64,000 nt of DNA from Gnetum montanum (GCA_015680685.1 MNCI01017497.1:655357-719356), one strand, 5' to 3'. Shown: positions 33,421-43,935, counted from the first letter of the stretch. A program made the numbers and translations. Notes: a model not told the origin generated them from the letters alone.

Positions 33421-34525
33421 GTGATGATTGTTTCTCTACAGTTATGGCTTGGAACATTTGGAAGGCCAAAAACCATCATTTTTTTCAAAATAAGCCTCTT
33501 CATTCTTAGCAATCTTTGTTGCTTGTTGTCTAACAACATTGGAAGGAGATTGTTGCTACTATGGGTTGGATCCCTACCTTTGATCTGGATTGCATAGGGT
33601 TCATGCAAAACCAGTGTTTATGAGACTTGCTTGTGAATGTGGGATGGGATGTAGTGCTGCCTCATCTTTGAGGCAAACATGACACAAATGTTGTAGTATT
33701 TTTTTGACGTTCAAGGGAGGATGAAACAAAGTTTAGGGGGGTCACTCTAGAAATGTTAGAATACACTATTGTAGAGGTGCTTGGCATTCCTGCTAAAGGG
33801 GAGATCATGTTGCCAACGGTGAATGACTTGAGGGGTGTAGTTGACTTTTTTTGATCGGGGTTTCTACCACTGTTGGTGGCCAGGTGCTTTGTTTCTCGTT
33901 GCTGGTCTTTCGACAACAAGTGGCTGAAATTGTGGAGCAGTTCTTGGTGCAATTTGGTAATGCCCTCCAAGGTCATTGGCATGCGGTTTGCATTCCTTAA
34001 ATGCCTCCTCCATCATCACTACATTAACTTGCCCAAGTACTTCCTAGCTTGTTTGGAGTAGCACCACCTAAACAAGCACTCTAGTCTTACATTGGCATTG
34101 TTGAATGCTACCAAGCAGCAAGGGAGATGACAACATCAACAATAGGAGGACATCAAGAAAGATGACAATAGGATATCCTTTGTAGGCAACAAGAGGCATC
34201 AAGAAAGATGACAATAGGATATCCTTTGTAGGCAACAAGAGGCTCAGGCTCAGCGACAACAGGAGGAGGAGATTCAATGGCAAGATGTTGATGAGACAAG
34301 GAGGTTTAGACCAAGCAGGCTTAAAATGATTGTAGGAATGATTTCAATGAGGTGCAAAGGGAGAATGTGAAGACCTAGTTTTTTGGGAGGCGCTCTTACT
34401 TGGTTCTAGGTGTCAACTTTTAAGCACCAAGTTAGGACATAAATACTTTTGTGAGAAAGCATTTGTAGCAATTGCATCTAGATAAAGCACACCACCTACC
34501 TCAAGAGGGACAATGATAACCTGTT
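33421..34525 (+). pseudogene. LINE D ORF2 C-terminal extension
   Basis: From zf-RVT the same frame continues, interrupted only by single stops, through WKEIVATMGWIPTFDLD (WQEALVTMGMMPTFKPS in LINE C), VTLEMLEYTIVEVLGIPAKG, and GMRFAFLKCLLHHHYINLPK (GVHVAFLKRMRNSTPINLPQ in B; GLHFAFLQCLKGGYLVNLPR in E). A decayed Gln-rich coil follows with a perfect 46-bp tandem repeat (34151-34242), then a YLVLGVNF motif (about 34395-34425). The colinearity with B and C is the strongest evidence that the extension is fused to ORF2. Confidence 0.65.
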
Positions 34526-34779
34526 AAAGAGTTGAAGAGTTTGAATGAAGTTCATGGCTTGATTAAATTGGAGGATATGATGTGGTTGGCTACCCTCTAC
34601 AAGGAGTTAAAGAGAATCATGTGTGTGTTCATTCTTACCTTTTCCCATGTGATGCATTGTAGATTTTGTCATTTTTTTCATGATGTTGGTCAACATTTTT
34701 AGGCTTTAAGGGAGTTTAAGATTTATGAAATGAAGAATTTCCAAAAGAAGACATTTAAGAAGAAGAACCAAATTTTGGT
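34526..34779. other. Unassigned spacer between LINE D and RTE fragment
   Basis: No frame or repeat recognised; may be the lost 3' end of LINE D or the 5' part of the RTE fragment. Confidence 0.35.
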
Positions 34780-35455
34780 TGGTTAATAAAGTTTTCTTCT
34801 TTGAGGTGAAGAAATCTTTATCTAAGATGAAAAATGGAAAAACTTTTAGACTAGATAACATTCATATAAAAGATTGGAAAACATTAGGAGATCTAAGAGT
34901 TTCATGGCTGACATAATTCTTTAAATAAAATTTTGAAGGATTCCAAAAATTGGAAAAACAACATTGATGTTCCCATCCACAAGAATAAAGGAGATGTGCA
35001 AAATTGTTCAAACTATAGAAGAATCAAGCTAATGAGCCATACTATGAAGCTTTTGGAGAGAATCATAAAGCAACGTTTCAGACCTAAATCAATAGTATTA
35101 GAAAATCAATTTGGATTTATGCTAGGAAGATTTATTATAGGGGCTATTTTCTTGATATAACAATTAATGAAGAAATTCAAAAAAACATAGAGAAAATATA
35201 CATACGCTATTCATCAACTTAGAAAAAGCATATGATAGACTGCCTGAAGATATTATTTGTTGGGGCTTGCAAAGGAAAAATGTTCCTATATATATATTAA
35301 AGTGATTCAAGACATGTATCAAGGAGATACTACTAGAATTAGAAGAGCTTGTGGAATCACATATGATTTTCTAATCATAGTAGGCCTACATCAAGGGTCT
35401 GCACTTTGCCCATACTTATTTGCCATTGTTATAGATGAATTAACTTTCATGTCAC
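34780..35455 (+). pseudogene. RTE-type LINE reverse transcriptase fragment
   Basis: The reading resembles plant RTE-clade RT and differs from LINEs A-E. It shows VPIHKNKGDVQNCSNYRRIK (about 34965-35020), ENQFGFMLGRFI (about 35100-35135), NLEKAYDRLPED-like text, and GLHQGSALCPYLFAIVIDEL (about 35385-35445). Several stops and at least one frameshift. The palm catalytic motif downstream is missing because the fragment runs into a short tandem repeat at about 35490. Confidence 0.85.
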
Positions 35456-35484
35456 TAAATTCTAACATTAGTATGGACTTCCAC

Positions 35485-35570
35485 ATATTTTATTTGCCCA
35501 TAATTTATTTGCCATTGTTATTGTTATTTGCCCATAATTTATTGTTATTTGCCCATAATTTATTTGAATT
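35485..35570. repeat. Short tandem repeat TTTGCCCATAATTTATT
   Basis: About four imperfect copies of an 17-22-bp unit (TTATTTGCCCATAATTTATT), with a related piece again at about 35630. It ends the RTE fragment. Confidence 0.75.
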
Positions 35571-36059
35571 CTTTTCTACCATTCATTTATATTAAGAGCC
35601 AAATGAACATTAATAATTAGTATTGGGTCTGTTATTTGCCCATACTAATTGTTATGAATGTTAAGCTTGCTATAAGTACATCAAACCTTAACACTATCCT
35701 GCAAACTTTACATTGATGAAAATAAATTATAATTGCTTTACTCTTATACAGAATAGATTGATGACTCTTTAATTTCAAGTGATCTTTTAAAGTTGAGTCC
35801 TACATCATTTCTTTTTGAGGAAATCAATTTTAAAATTTAATAACTTTGGAAAAATATCAGCCTTTGACATAGACTCCTTTGTTTCGCTTCTTGATAGTGT
35901 ATCAGCCTTTGTGTCTTTGAAGTCAAATATTCTTTAACTGTTTATGTGGGCTAGTTCTATGAAGTTGATTTGACAGTGGTGCTCAGAGACAATGCCATTT
36001 GAGTCATCTCTTCATTTGCTTATCTAATCAACAGTTGACAATTTAAAGGTGCAAACATG

Positions 36060-36476
36060 GATCCATATTGCCAGAAATTTAGGACTACAGTATATCTTTG
36101 TACTGCTCAACAAGTGAAGTAGTAACAACAGTCTATAGCTCTTCAAGTTTCTGTTTCGTCACACCTGGAGCTTTTCTTTCCACCTCTAGACTTTCCTTAG
36201 CAGTAAACTTATCATTGTTAAAAACAACCAAAGCTTTTTTCACAGTCTGATTTTCTCTTTAAGTTTTTTAACTTTTACTGTCAAGGCTTTCTCCTCCTCA
36301 ACTCCAGACACCTCACTATGAGTTTTTCGACTTGTTTTATTAGATCTTGATTTGAGGCCATGGTCGAAGTAGTTCTTGTGTGCCTTAGTGCTTGGAGTTT
36401 AACAAATTGCTTACTTGCCATCTCCAAAGCACTGGATGCCTGCATCTAAGAATCTTTAAACTTTGACAAGAGGATC
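36060..36476 (-). pseudogene. Element H coiled-coil segment, 3' side of LINE E
   Basis: Minus frame continues LLSKFKDS, stop (TAG), MQASSALEMASKQFVKLQAL and then NQDLIKQVEKLI, with further Lys/Glu-rich coil (VKKLKEKIRL) after a frame change. It aligns in frame with the part left of LINE E if LINE E and one copy of a 4-bp GATC are removed. Confidence 0.45.
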
Positions 36477-37658
36477 TTTTTTTTTTTTTTGAGAAAGTAT
36501 TCGGGATTCTATTACTGAGAATTGCAAAATATGTTACAAGAGGTTACAATTGGGGGGTCATCAGCGATGACCCCCCTGAGGCGGGGGCGCCCCCCCCATC
36601 CCGGCCGGCTTGCCCACCCCCTAAGGGTTCGTAGGTAGTTGCTGGCACTCGCAGTTGGGGCGCACCAGCTCATGGAGAATGTCAAGAGTGTTCCGATGGT
36701 CCTTCGTGTCCATGAAGCTGGTCGCTTGTTGGACGCCCTGCATGGCCGCCTCTCGTCTGCTTCTATCCTCTTGGGAGGCTCCGGCATCGGGGTGGCAATG
36801 CGTCGAGGTTCGGCGGATATACCGTTGAAGATCGGCCCAAGAGCTCTCGCAACTGATTCCTAGGGTGAGGTACGGGCATCGCCCCCCTCGTAGCCATTGT
36901 CTGGTATTCTGCTCGTGGGCACGATCGAGCTGTCGCTGCCTCTGCTGCTCCTCCTCCAGAAGCCTATCCCGCTCCGCCTGCTGTCGTTGCCTTCGGGCCT
37001 CTTCCTCCTATGTCAGCTCCTCCCTCACTTGGGCTCTGACCTCGTCGATGAGATGAGCCCTGGCAGCCTCTGCCAAAAGGTCTTGCTGCCTCGCCCGTTC
37101 CCGTTCCCGTTCCCGCTCAGTAAATTGGGCTTCTATTTTGGCGTGGGCCTGGGCAAGGGCCTCAGTCCATTTTGCCTCCCATTCCTTCCTTTCTGCCTCT
37201 TGGGCTTCGTCCGCCACCCTCTTCTGCAGTTCTTCATTCCAAGCTCACTGGGTGGAGGTTTCTGGGGTGGGGGGGGGGAGTCAATTTGTCCTGACGCTCG
37301 GGGGGCGCCGCTCCCGCGGGGTCCTTCGACTCCGCGTGATATTAGAGCCCTATGGGGTCCAACCACCCCCCAGTCCGGGCACCACCGTTGCCTTAGGCAA
37401 CTTGGGGGGCGCCCCGGGGAAACCCCTTGAGGGGAGGGGGAGGGGAGAGGACGAGGGGTGCTGCTGCCCCCTGCCACAGAGCCAAAATCAAACCCGAGTG
37501 GCGACCCCGACGCTTGAGGTTGAGGGTCTCCTTAAAGTAGCGGGGGAGGTTGACCAGGTAGCCCCCTTTGAGGCATTGGAGAAAGGCGAAGTGCAGGCCC
37601 TGCAGCTTGGACCCGTTGCCCGACTGGACGAAGAATCTGTCCACTCGATCCGCTCTTC
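36477..37658 (-). mobile_element. LINE E: 5'-truncated L1-like copy holding only the ORF2 extension
   Basis: On the minus strand it ends in a 14-base A-tail (T-run 36477-36490) preceded by the 3' terminal sequence shared with LINE C. It starts near 37658 within the extension domain. 5' truncation with an intact A-tail is the hallmark of target-primed reverse transcription, so this copy shows the extension lies at the 3' end of the LINE transcript. It is strikingly GC-rich compared with everything around it. Possible TSD: GATC on both sides (weak). Confidence 0.85.
36600..37650 (-). pseudogene. LINE E: conserved ORF2 C-terminal extension
   Basis: The best-preserved copy of the extension. Frame 1 (37644-37393): RFFVQSGNGSKLQGLHFAFL, QCLKGGYLVNLPRYFKETL and GLILALWQG, the last part of the plant-transposon-like domain. 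A Pro/Gly-rich linker follows. Frame 2 (37230 to about 36620): a long coiled coil rich in Arg, Glu and Gln (KEWEAKWTEALAQAHAKIEA; RERERERERARQQ; EEEARRQRQQAERDRLLEEE) with one TAG, then HEQNTRQWLRGGRCPYLTLG, MQGVQQATSFMDTKDHRNTL and DILHELVRPN. The last section is shared with LINE C. No similarity to a known enzyme; an RNP-assembly role is inference. Confidence 0.65.
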
Positions 37659-37659
37659 A

Positions 37660-37790
37660 TTAGCTTTGGCATTCTCTTACTGTAATAGCTTATTTTACTC
37701 TTCATTCTTGGCCAGAGCATCAGTGAGAGCATCTTTTTGCTTCTCATGATTAGAATCCAGGGTCTTAGCCTTGAATAACTAACCCACCAC
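37660..37790 (-). pseudogene. Element H coiled-coil segment, 5' side of LINE E
   Basis: Minus frame: AKTLDSNHEKQKDALTDALA, then K-N-E-E, with two TAA/TAG stops before ENAKANEE. A typical heptad-rich coil. It stops at the LINE E 5' edge and resumes in the same frame after the LINE E A-tail. Confidence 0.45.
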
Positions 37791-38249
37791 AATATAATAT
37801 AAAGTCATCAATTCAACAGAAAATCATTACTCACCATGATGGGATGGTTCTTGCCAATTTCAAGGTCTTTTATAACCTGTGTTCTACCTGCATTCCCAAA
37901 ATCTTCTTCACTAACCTTTTCTAGATCTGTCCATTTTGATGGATGATACAAAAATTCCGTGATTAGGGACTTACCAAATTAATTTTAAAGAATGAATTGT
38001 TGGTTTCACAATGCGTCATTTTATTTTGGAACTGACAGTTTTGCTAAATTAGCTTCACTGTCTGTGATGTCAAGTGGTCATCGTATGGAGTTGACCACCC
38101 CTTTGCTTGCATCTTCCTTGATTGCTTTATTTTTAGAATTTTTATAATGGTGCGGTTAGCCTTCTGAAATGCTTTGATGAATAATGCTGTAATGAAACCA
38201 TCATCGTTATTTTAGTGGTGGTGACCTTTTCCACATTACAATTTTCAAA

Positions 38250-38311
38250 AACTCTAACAAGTGTAGGTAGCAGATAACTAAACTCTAAGAAATGTAGGTA
38301 GCAGATAACTA
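38250..38311. repeat. 31-bp tandem duplication
   Basis: AACTCTAACAAGTGTAGGTA... repeated once, two mismatches between copies. Confidence 0.9.
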
Positions 38312-38354
38312 TAGGACAGGTGACGGTTGTTAGAGTAATAATAACTAGATTAGC

Positions 38355-38384
38355 TATATATATATATATCTATCTATCTATATT
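38355..38384. repeat. (TA)n(TATC)n microsatellite
   Basis: TATATATATATATATC followed by three TATC units. Confidence 0.9.
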
Positions 38385-38699
38385 TTGGCTGTGGGAATCT
38401 TTTCCCTTTACAAAAATTCAAATCTTGTGATCAAATCTTTAAGACTCATGGACAAGGAAAATGATAGTAAGCAGTAAAAATATTTCAAGTGGTTTTGACC
38501 ATAAAGCTTGTCATTACCTCTTCTCTTGCATTAAGACCAACGTAGATTATTTATCATAACCAGAAGCGTTATGAACAAACAAAATTATTTACCGTCACTA
38601 AGAAAGGCCAACCTGTCGGTCAAAATTAGACATGTTGTTGAGCTCCATCTTAAGCCTTGAGACCCAGTTCATGGTGGGACTCTTCACTACCGCATACAA

Positions 38700-39410
38700 G
38701 AAATTAAGCATTCATCAACTGACTGCATTTTTTCTATCACTGACAAAGATTTTGCTACATATGATCTCTACAAGGCCCATGTAGGGCTGCTTTAGGAACC
38801 TAAGATAAACTCTCTTCGTGAATGATGTTGCAGATTTCTCCCACGTATTTTTGAAATTAAACCATTCCTCAAAGAGGTTCTTGGGGAATGAAGTTAGCGT
38901 CATCACCAACACAGATTTTACAATTTGGAAGCCAATTCACGAAAATCTCTTCTACAATCGTGTGAAGCACCATATTTTTTATGTCTGGAAAATGAACTAA
39001 CCATTATTGTGTGTATTGCAGTCTCCACCAATGCTTGGTCTTCAAGCAACACAAACCACTTAAAAAATTGCAGTCCAAACTTCTCCAACACCGTGGTGGA
39101 TTTATCCTTATTTACCAGTGCATTTGTCAAAAGCGAATCATACCAGTGAACTTGCATACTGCATACTGGCTTTAGAAGCTGGGTACTTGAAGTATGCTTA
39201 TTGAGCAACAAATCAAAGCTCAGGGATTTGTTTGCAACTGCCTCATAATGAGCTATGAGAGGTGAAAACAACTTTATCTTCTTTGCACTTTCCTACTTCA
39301 CCGTGGTGGAGGATGAACCACCCTGTGAGGCTATGGTCCTTTTTCTAGACTGCAGTAGATCCTTTTTCATGGTATTCTTAACCATTTTAATAAACCGTTT
39401 CTGTGAAACC
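38700..39410 (-). pseudogene. Element H gag-like protein, N-terminal part
   Basis: Minus-strand text begins near 39390 with a Lys-rich start (MVKNTMKKDLLQ), continues through a long open block (39271-38918) and, after a frame change, through 38912-38715. It includes KFGLQFFKWFVLLEDQALVE and helical segments. No match to a named gag family was recognised. Its position directly after a primer site is why it is called gag-like. Confidence 0.5.
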
Positions 39411-39873
39411 TAGCGCAGGAACTAGATTTGTTAACAAAACAAAAAGTATTTACTATAAAAACACTTGAAAAAAGGTAAATAAGGTTATTTACAACTTTGA
39501 CTGAATCAAATTTCAATCTATATTTACAAAATCATTTAGAAACGGTGCATGAATTAGGACACAAACACAAAATAATTGTCGTGACGGTGCAAACAAATTT
39601 TTTTTTAAGGTTTCAGATGCTTACCAAGACCAAGACACGTAAACTAAAAAGCAAAGATTTGTTGCACAAGCCTGTTTTCACAATCACAAGTCGTTGTGCA
39701 GATGAAGGTTTTGGCTACTGTTCACGGTTATTGCAAGGATGAAAATGAAACCACGATACCCATATTTATCCATTTTGGTGCATTAAATGCACCCACTGGC
39801 TTAAAATTCATTGTCACTATTTACTATCTTCACCGTAACATAGTAAAGACCGTAACATGTTGAATCTGCTGAA

Positions 39874-39885
39874 GCTCTAATACCA
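39874..39885 (-). other. Primer binding site of element H
   Basis: Minus strand TGGTATTAGAGC: 11 of 12 matches to the initiator-Met site, directly after ...TTTTAACA (LTR end). Confidence 0.7.
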
Positions 39886-40300
39886 TGTTAAAATTTAGTG
39901 ACATAAAAGTCACAAGTTCCAAGGAAACACAGATCAACATTAAATGATAAATACTAAATTTAGATTTATAAAGAGGTGTTATATTCTAATTTACAACTTC
40001 TAAGGTGGCTGATGTAAACATGCACACGTTGTGAGTATGATAGTTCCATCAACTCAATCTTGCTAGAATTTGGTTTATCATAGGAATTGTGACATCACGT
40101 CCACAAAGACTCTTTTATTATTACAGAATGGAGTGTTCTACTCTACTTAAAGGAATGAATTTGTACTGTTTTATATGTTTCCGAGAACAGTCACAACCCT
40201 TGGTGAAACGATTCCTTTTCATACCTTAATCATTGCAGTTACAGGGCAACCACCATATGCAGTGACGGTGATATCACTGTCATGGTGAATAATTTTTATC
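39886..40300 (-). repeat. Probable 5' LTR of element H
   Basis: Non-coding sequence on the LTR side of the primer site. It contains a minus-strand TATA-like TTTATAAATC at about 39960-39975. The outer edge is unknown because there is no second copy. Confidence 0.35.
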
Positions 40301-41514
40301 AGTGTTTAGCTTAACAATTAACATATCTTTCAATTAGTACATGTAGAGTTCACCCAAATAATGTAATTTAAGATAAATACGATAGCCATCCTTACAAAAA
40401 ATACTCTTTATGATTAACATCCCTAACAAGAAATTTTATATAAACATCTTTTAGACCATCATCGTTGTTTCATCAAGTTTTTTTTCCCTTTTTTTGTTTT
40501 TTGTCATCCTAACAGATGCTTTAGAATTGATGTCCATTTTCTTTAACTTGTGCTTCTGGTATCATACACCTCTACAACTTGGTAAGAGTGTTCGGTTCTC
40601 CATGACCTAGCCTTGGTATCCTGAGATTTCATTTAATGACTTTTAGTTCTTGTGTGCAATTTCTCAAGTTCTTTACTTATCAACTAAGGGCCAATAATTT
40701 TCTGCCCTTAAAATTTATTCAATATATTTCCTTTTAAAGGTCCAAGTCCACCATGTTGACATGGTTACGAACCTATACTAATGCAACAATTGGATTTTTT
40801 CCTTATTCAGAATAAGGGCAAAGAAAATGCCATTTTAATTTTACCAAAGCTCTTAATTCATTTCCTTGCTTTCCTTATTCATGATACATTAAAGACAGAA
40901 TCGAATTAACTGTAATCTTGCAACCATAGTAAGGGGCTTCCCCTACCAACCCGTCAGATCTGATGGTTAATGTCAGATCAGGATTTGTTGACATTTACTT
41001 AGCATCCAGTGATAGTCTATCAGAATTATAATAGTGCAGATTGTAGAAAACTACAGCTGAAGGTACTTGTTTCTATACTTTTAATATGCAACGTGCATTT
41101 CAATTCGTCTTTTTCTAAAAACTAAATGCCTATTGCAAGCCATCATATAATCTAGTGTTTGACATGACATAAAATAGCGTAAAATAGTAAAATGGGTTAA
41201 TATTATGTCACCCAATGAATTTAGACTATATTAGCTTTGTTTTAACCTTTTCCTTGCCTTCTGCAAAACATTATTGACATTTGGTTTCCTAGTATTAGAT
41301 TTACAGATATAATTCTTAAACTCAGTTATTTGAAGGGTGCATGCCAAACTGTTATTGTTTCCCTACTTCATTTTCTGCAAGTCAATGATTCCTAAGGGGT
41401 TGCATGCTCTGTTGCATTTGTTTCTGTTCAAGTTACATCAAAGTTCATCTTATGTAATCCTCTTATTTCTTTGCATGGTTTGGCGTATACTTAAATACTC
41501 GCATGAAATTACAG
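40301..41514 (+). other. Presumed intron sequence
   Basis: AT-rich, stops in all frames, no recognised repeat. It ends with a good polypyrimidine tract and acceptor before 41515. Confidence 0.35.
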
Positions 41515-41591
41515 TTGAAGGGGCATTGCAGTTGAGGAAAAGCTTGAGAGATGGAGATACCGGAGTCTCCTGTTCAGATACTGGCGCTAAG
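41515..41591 (+). CDS. Putative host-gene exon e
   Basis: 77 bases between an acceptor (AAATTACAG, 41514) and a donor (CTAAG/GTGTAA, 41592). It begins with two bases that complete the codon left open by exon d, then reads EGALQLRKSLRDGDTGVSCS and D-T-G-A-K, ending in phase 0. Open throughout. Product not recognised. Confidence 0.5.
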
Positions 41592-41999
41592 GTGTAACAG
41601 AAGTTATGAATTGCAAATGAAAACTTGAATTACTATGAACCAAGCTTCCCGAATGTACATGGTATAAAAATGCTCCGAGTGTCACCAATGTGGTTGAAAA
41701 TTTTTCACCAGTCATTAAATTTATGTTTGATCCTGTCCAGTGGTTGAAAACTTTTCACCAGTCATTAAATTTATGTTTGATCCTGTCCAGTGTTCTAGCC
41801 GACCAAAGTGTTAAAATCCCCAGATTTCTACCACATTATAAATTAAGTAATTTTTTTTAAAAATTACGCAACAAGTATGCATAGGAAATGGTATGGAAAA
41901 TGACTAATATCTGTATCTAATGGATAAAATCATTTTTATGATACACATTTGTGCAGAGGAGATTGGCACGTTCTTATAACATTTATATCATGTGTTTTC
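41592..41999. other. Presumed intron with 50-bp tandem duplication
   Basis: No gene. Holds a 50-bp unit repeated once (41691-41740 and 41741-41790), identical except one base. Confidence 0.5.
41691..41790. repeat. 50-bp tandem duplication
   Basis: TGGTTGAAAATTTTTCACCA...CCTGTCCAG in two head-to-tail copies with a single mismatch, so young or a sequencing/assembly effect. Confidence 0.95.
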
Positions 42000-42296
42000 T
42001 TTTTTTTTTTTCCTGAGAAACGTCAGAATTATATTAATCAAAAAGCATTATGTATATCAGAAAGGAATCTCGAGAAACACTGGGAGAGGAATCTTCCCTC
42101 ACCTCAAAATCTCCCCCTTTTTAACAGGGGGAGACCCCCTTTCCACAAGTTGGATGGTAAAATCCACCGCTTGGGACCCCCAACTCACATTTAGCAAACT
42201 TGGACTCAGGAAAACCAAAAAAAAGGAAAAGAGAAAAAAGAAAAAGAAAAAAGAAACACCCCAACAACCTTTGCCCCTTGCATGGTTTCTTTGAGT
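42000..42296 (-). mobile_element. LINE F: short 5'-truncated LINE 3' end
   Basis: Minus strand: a terminal TAATATAATTCTGACGTTTC then TCA and a 12-base A-tail (T-run 42000-42011), similar to the 3' ends of LINEs C and E. The preceding about 280 bases contain a G-rich GGGGTCTCCCCCTGTT-type stretch like the LINE C 3' UTR. Possible diverged target repeat CATGTGTTTTCTT / CATGGTTTCTT at the two edges. Confidence 0.6.
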
Positions 42297-42759
42297 GCTA
42301 AGAAAATAAAAAAATTATCACTTGGAAATAATTTTTCAATTAAAGGATGAAGAAATTATACAATTTTATGTGTTACAGTGTTATAAGAATCAAACAAGAC
42401 TATTCTCATTCGCTAACATTGTTCTACATTTTTATTACTGAACTAAAAGAGTAGATTAAAGAAGGATTTAAAGATTATGCGATTAAAGTGGATGAATGAT
42501 GGATATGCTATGTAACCTTGTAGGTGATATTGCACTAATTGCAAATTCAAAAGCTATAAAAATTTTGTGAATGCTCAAAACAAAAGTGCTAATTTGTGAA
42601 ACTAATATTAGTTTGTACTTTCTAGCTAAATAATAGAAAATGGCTAGAGGACTTTATATACAATGAAGAATAAATATAGCAACCATGATAATTTGAAAAT
42701 ATCTTTTTCAAACAATTGCGCTAATTATAGTGCTTTACAAATGTATGGTATGTGATCAA
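42297..42759. other. AT-rich DNA, nothing recognised
   Basis: Stops in all frames; no repeat or domain. Confidence 0.35.
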
Positions 42760-43080
42760 ATTTTTTTTTGCAACATGTGTTTACTATTTTTTTTTCTTTT
42801 TAATGTGTTCATTGTTTTTTTATCTTTCCAACATTTGCCCACTTTTTTTTTTCCTTTTTGATGTGTACCCTGTTTCTTTTTTCTAACATGTATTCACCTT
42901 TTTTTTCTTTCTAAATGTGATTATTGTTTTTTTTTCTTTCTAATGTGCTAATTGTTTTCTTTTTTCTTTTCAAAAGGGGTTGACTTTTTTTCTTTCTAAT
43001 ATGGTTCCATTGTTTTTATTCTTTTCAACATGTTTCCATTGTTGTTTTTCTTAAACATGTGATTATTATCTTTTTTTCTT
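42760..43080. repeat. T-rich minisatellite with CATGTG cores, array 1
   Basis: About ten imperfect units of roughly 25-35 bp: a TTTTTTTCTTTC run followed by (A)ACATGTG(T/C) and a TCA/TTATTG spacer. Units vary in length and sequence. Confidence 0.8.
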
Positions 43081-43634
43081 TTTCTTTTTGGTCAAAGAGG
43101 CCAACCACCATTTATAAATCATTAACATTAAATAATATTTTGTCCATAATGCTGCAGGGAGAGTTTATCCATAATGCTAAATAATATTTCATCCATAACA
43201 TTAAAACATTAAAAGTAGAGGTTATTAAATAAGATTTTACCCATAACATTCCAATGAGAGCTTATTTGTAACGGTAAATAATATTTCATCCATAACATTA
43301 GCATATTTGGTCTAAGCAACATGTGGCTTCTATGTTTGTCTTCTTATTGCAATACATAAAATATAAAATTCTTAACAGCATGGAAGTATGTGGAAACAAA
43401 AATCTATGAAAAGTCAAAATATTTTGCAATGCAAAATTTAAGGTCAAACTTAAAATTAGTTATCCTTCTCATTATGCAATCATAGCGATATGACCAAAAT
43501 TGTTATAGAAAACATAAAATTTGGTAAAATGGCAACTTGGATAACCTTTAATACAACACAATCTAAATTTCAACTTCATTTTTGTAAGATTTTCTTGGCC
43601 AAGTATATATGTTAAATATATAACTAAGTTTATT
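43081..43634. other. AT-rich DNA with short internal repeats
   Basis: No gene. Contains several copies of an ATAATATTT(C/T)(A/G)TCCATAA(C/T) word (about 43130, 43180, 43240, 43285). Confidence 0.5.
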
Positions 43635-43935
43635 TTGAATATATGCTCCCTTTTTTTCTCTTTAATATGTGATCACTATTTTTTTTCCAACATGTGCTTC
43701 TTATATTTTTCTAACATATGCTCATTGTTTTTTTTCTTTCCAACATGTGCTCACTATTTTTTTTTCAACATATGCTTACTATTGTTTTTATTTCCATTAA
43801 GTGTCCATTGTTTTTTCTTTTTAACATGTGCCCACTATTTTTTTCGTTCCAACATGTGCACACTGTTCTCTTTTCTTTACAACATGTGTCGATTACTTTT
43901 TTTTTTTCTTTCAATATGGGCTATGCTTTTCCTAT
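43635..43935. repeat. T-rich minisatellite with CATGTG cores, array 2
   Basis: The same unit type as array 1 (TTTTTTTCTTTCCAACATGTGCTCACTA...), about nine units. It produces long but meaningless Phe/Ser/Cys-rich frames. Confidence 0.85.

Larger units (their letters stand above)
30296..34525 (+). mobile_element. LINE D: L1-like element, 5' truncated
   Basis: It begins inside the ORF1 C-terminus (TTTAAGTGGAAGCCTAGGCG, matching LINE A at about 9265) and runs through ORF2 and the extension. It is the most decayed of the family: dozens of stops, two internal short tandem duplications (55 bp at 31834, 46 bp at 34151), and a lost ORF2 start (ATG to GTG). It ends where similarity to LINE A's GRCPYLVLGVNFQ region ends; no A-tail seen. 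It lies in the presumed 11.4-kb host intron, sense to the gene. Confidence 0.85.
35830..40300 (-). mobile_element. LTR element H, non-autonomous-looking, minus strand
   Basis: A minus-strand initiator-Met primer site (39874-39885, TGGTATTAGAGC) abuts an LTR-like end (TG at 39886 on the plus strand). Downstream on the minus strand are gag-like coding remnants (39410-38700) and a coiled-coil region (37785-36100) split by LINE E. No protease, integrase or RT was found and no 3' LTR is visible, so limits are approximate. It sits in the presumed host intron. Confidence 0.55.

Noticed and set aside
14428-41591. Naming the host gene (a chromatin or helicase-type protein was considered)
   Set aside because: No motif specific enough to support any family; naming it would be a guess.
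42760-43080. CRISPR-like spaced repeats
   Set aside because: Units are T-rich, variable in length, without unique spacers; plant DNA. It is a minisatellite.
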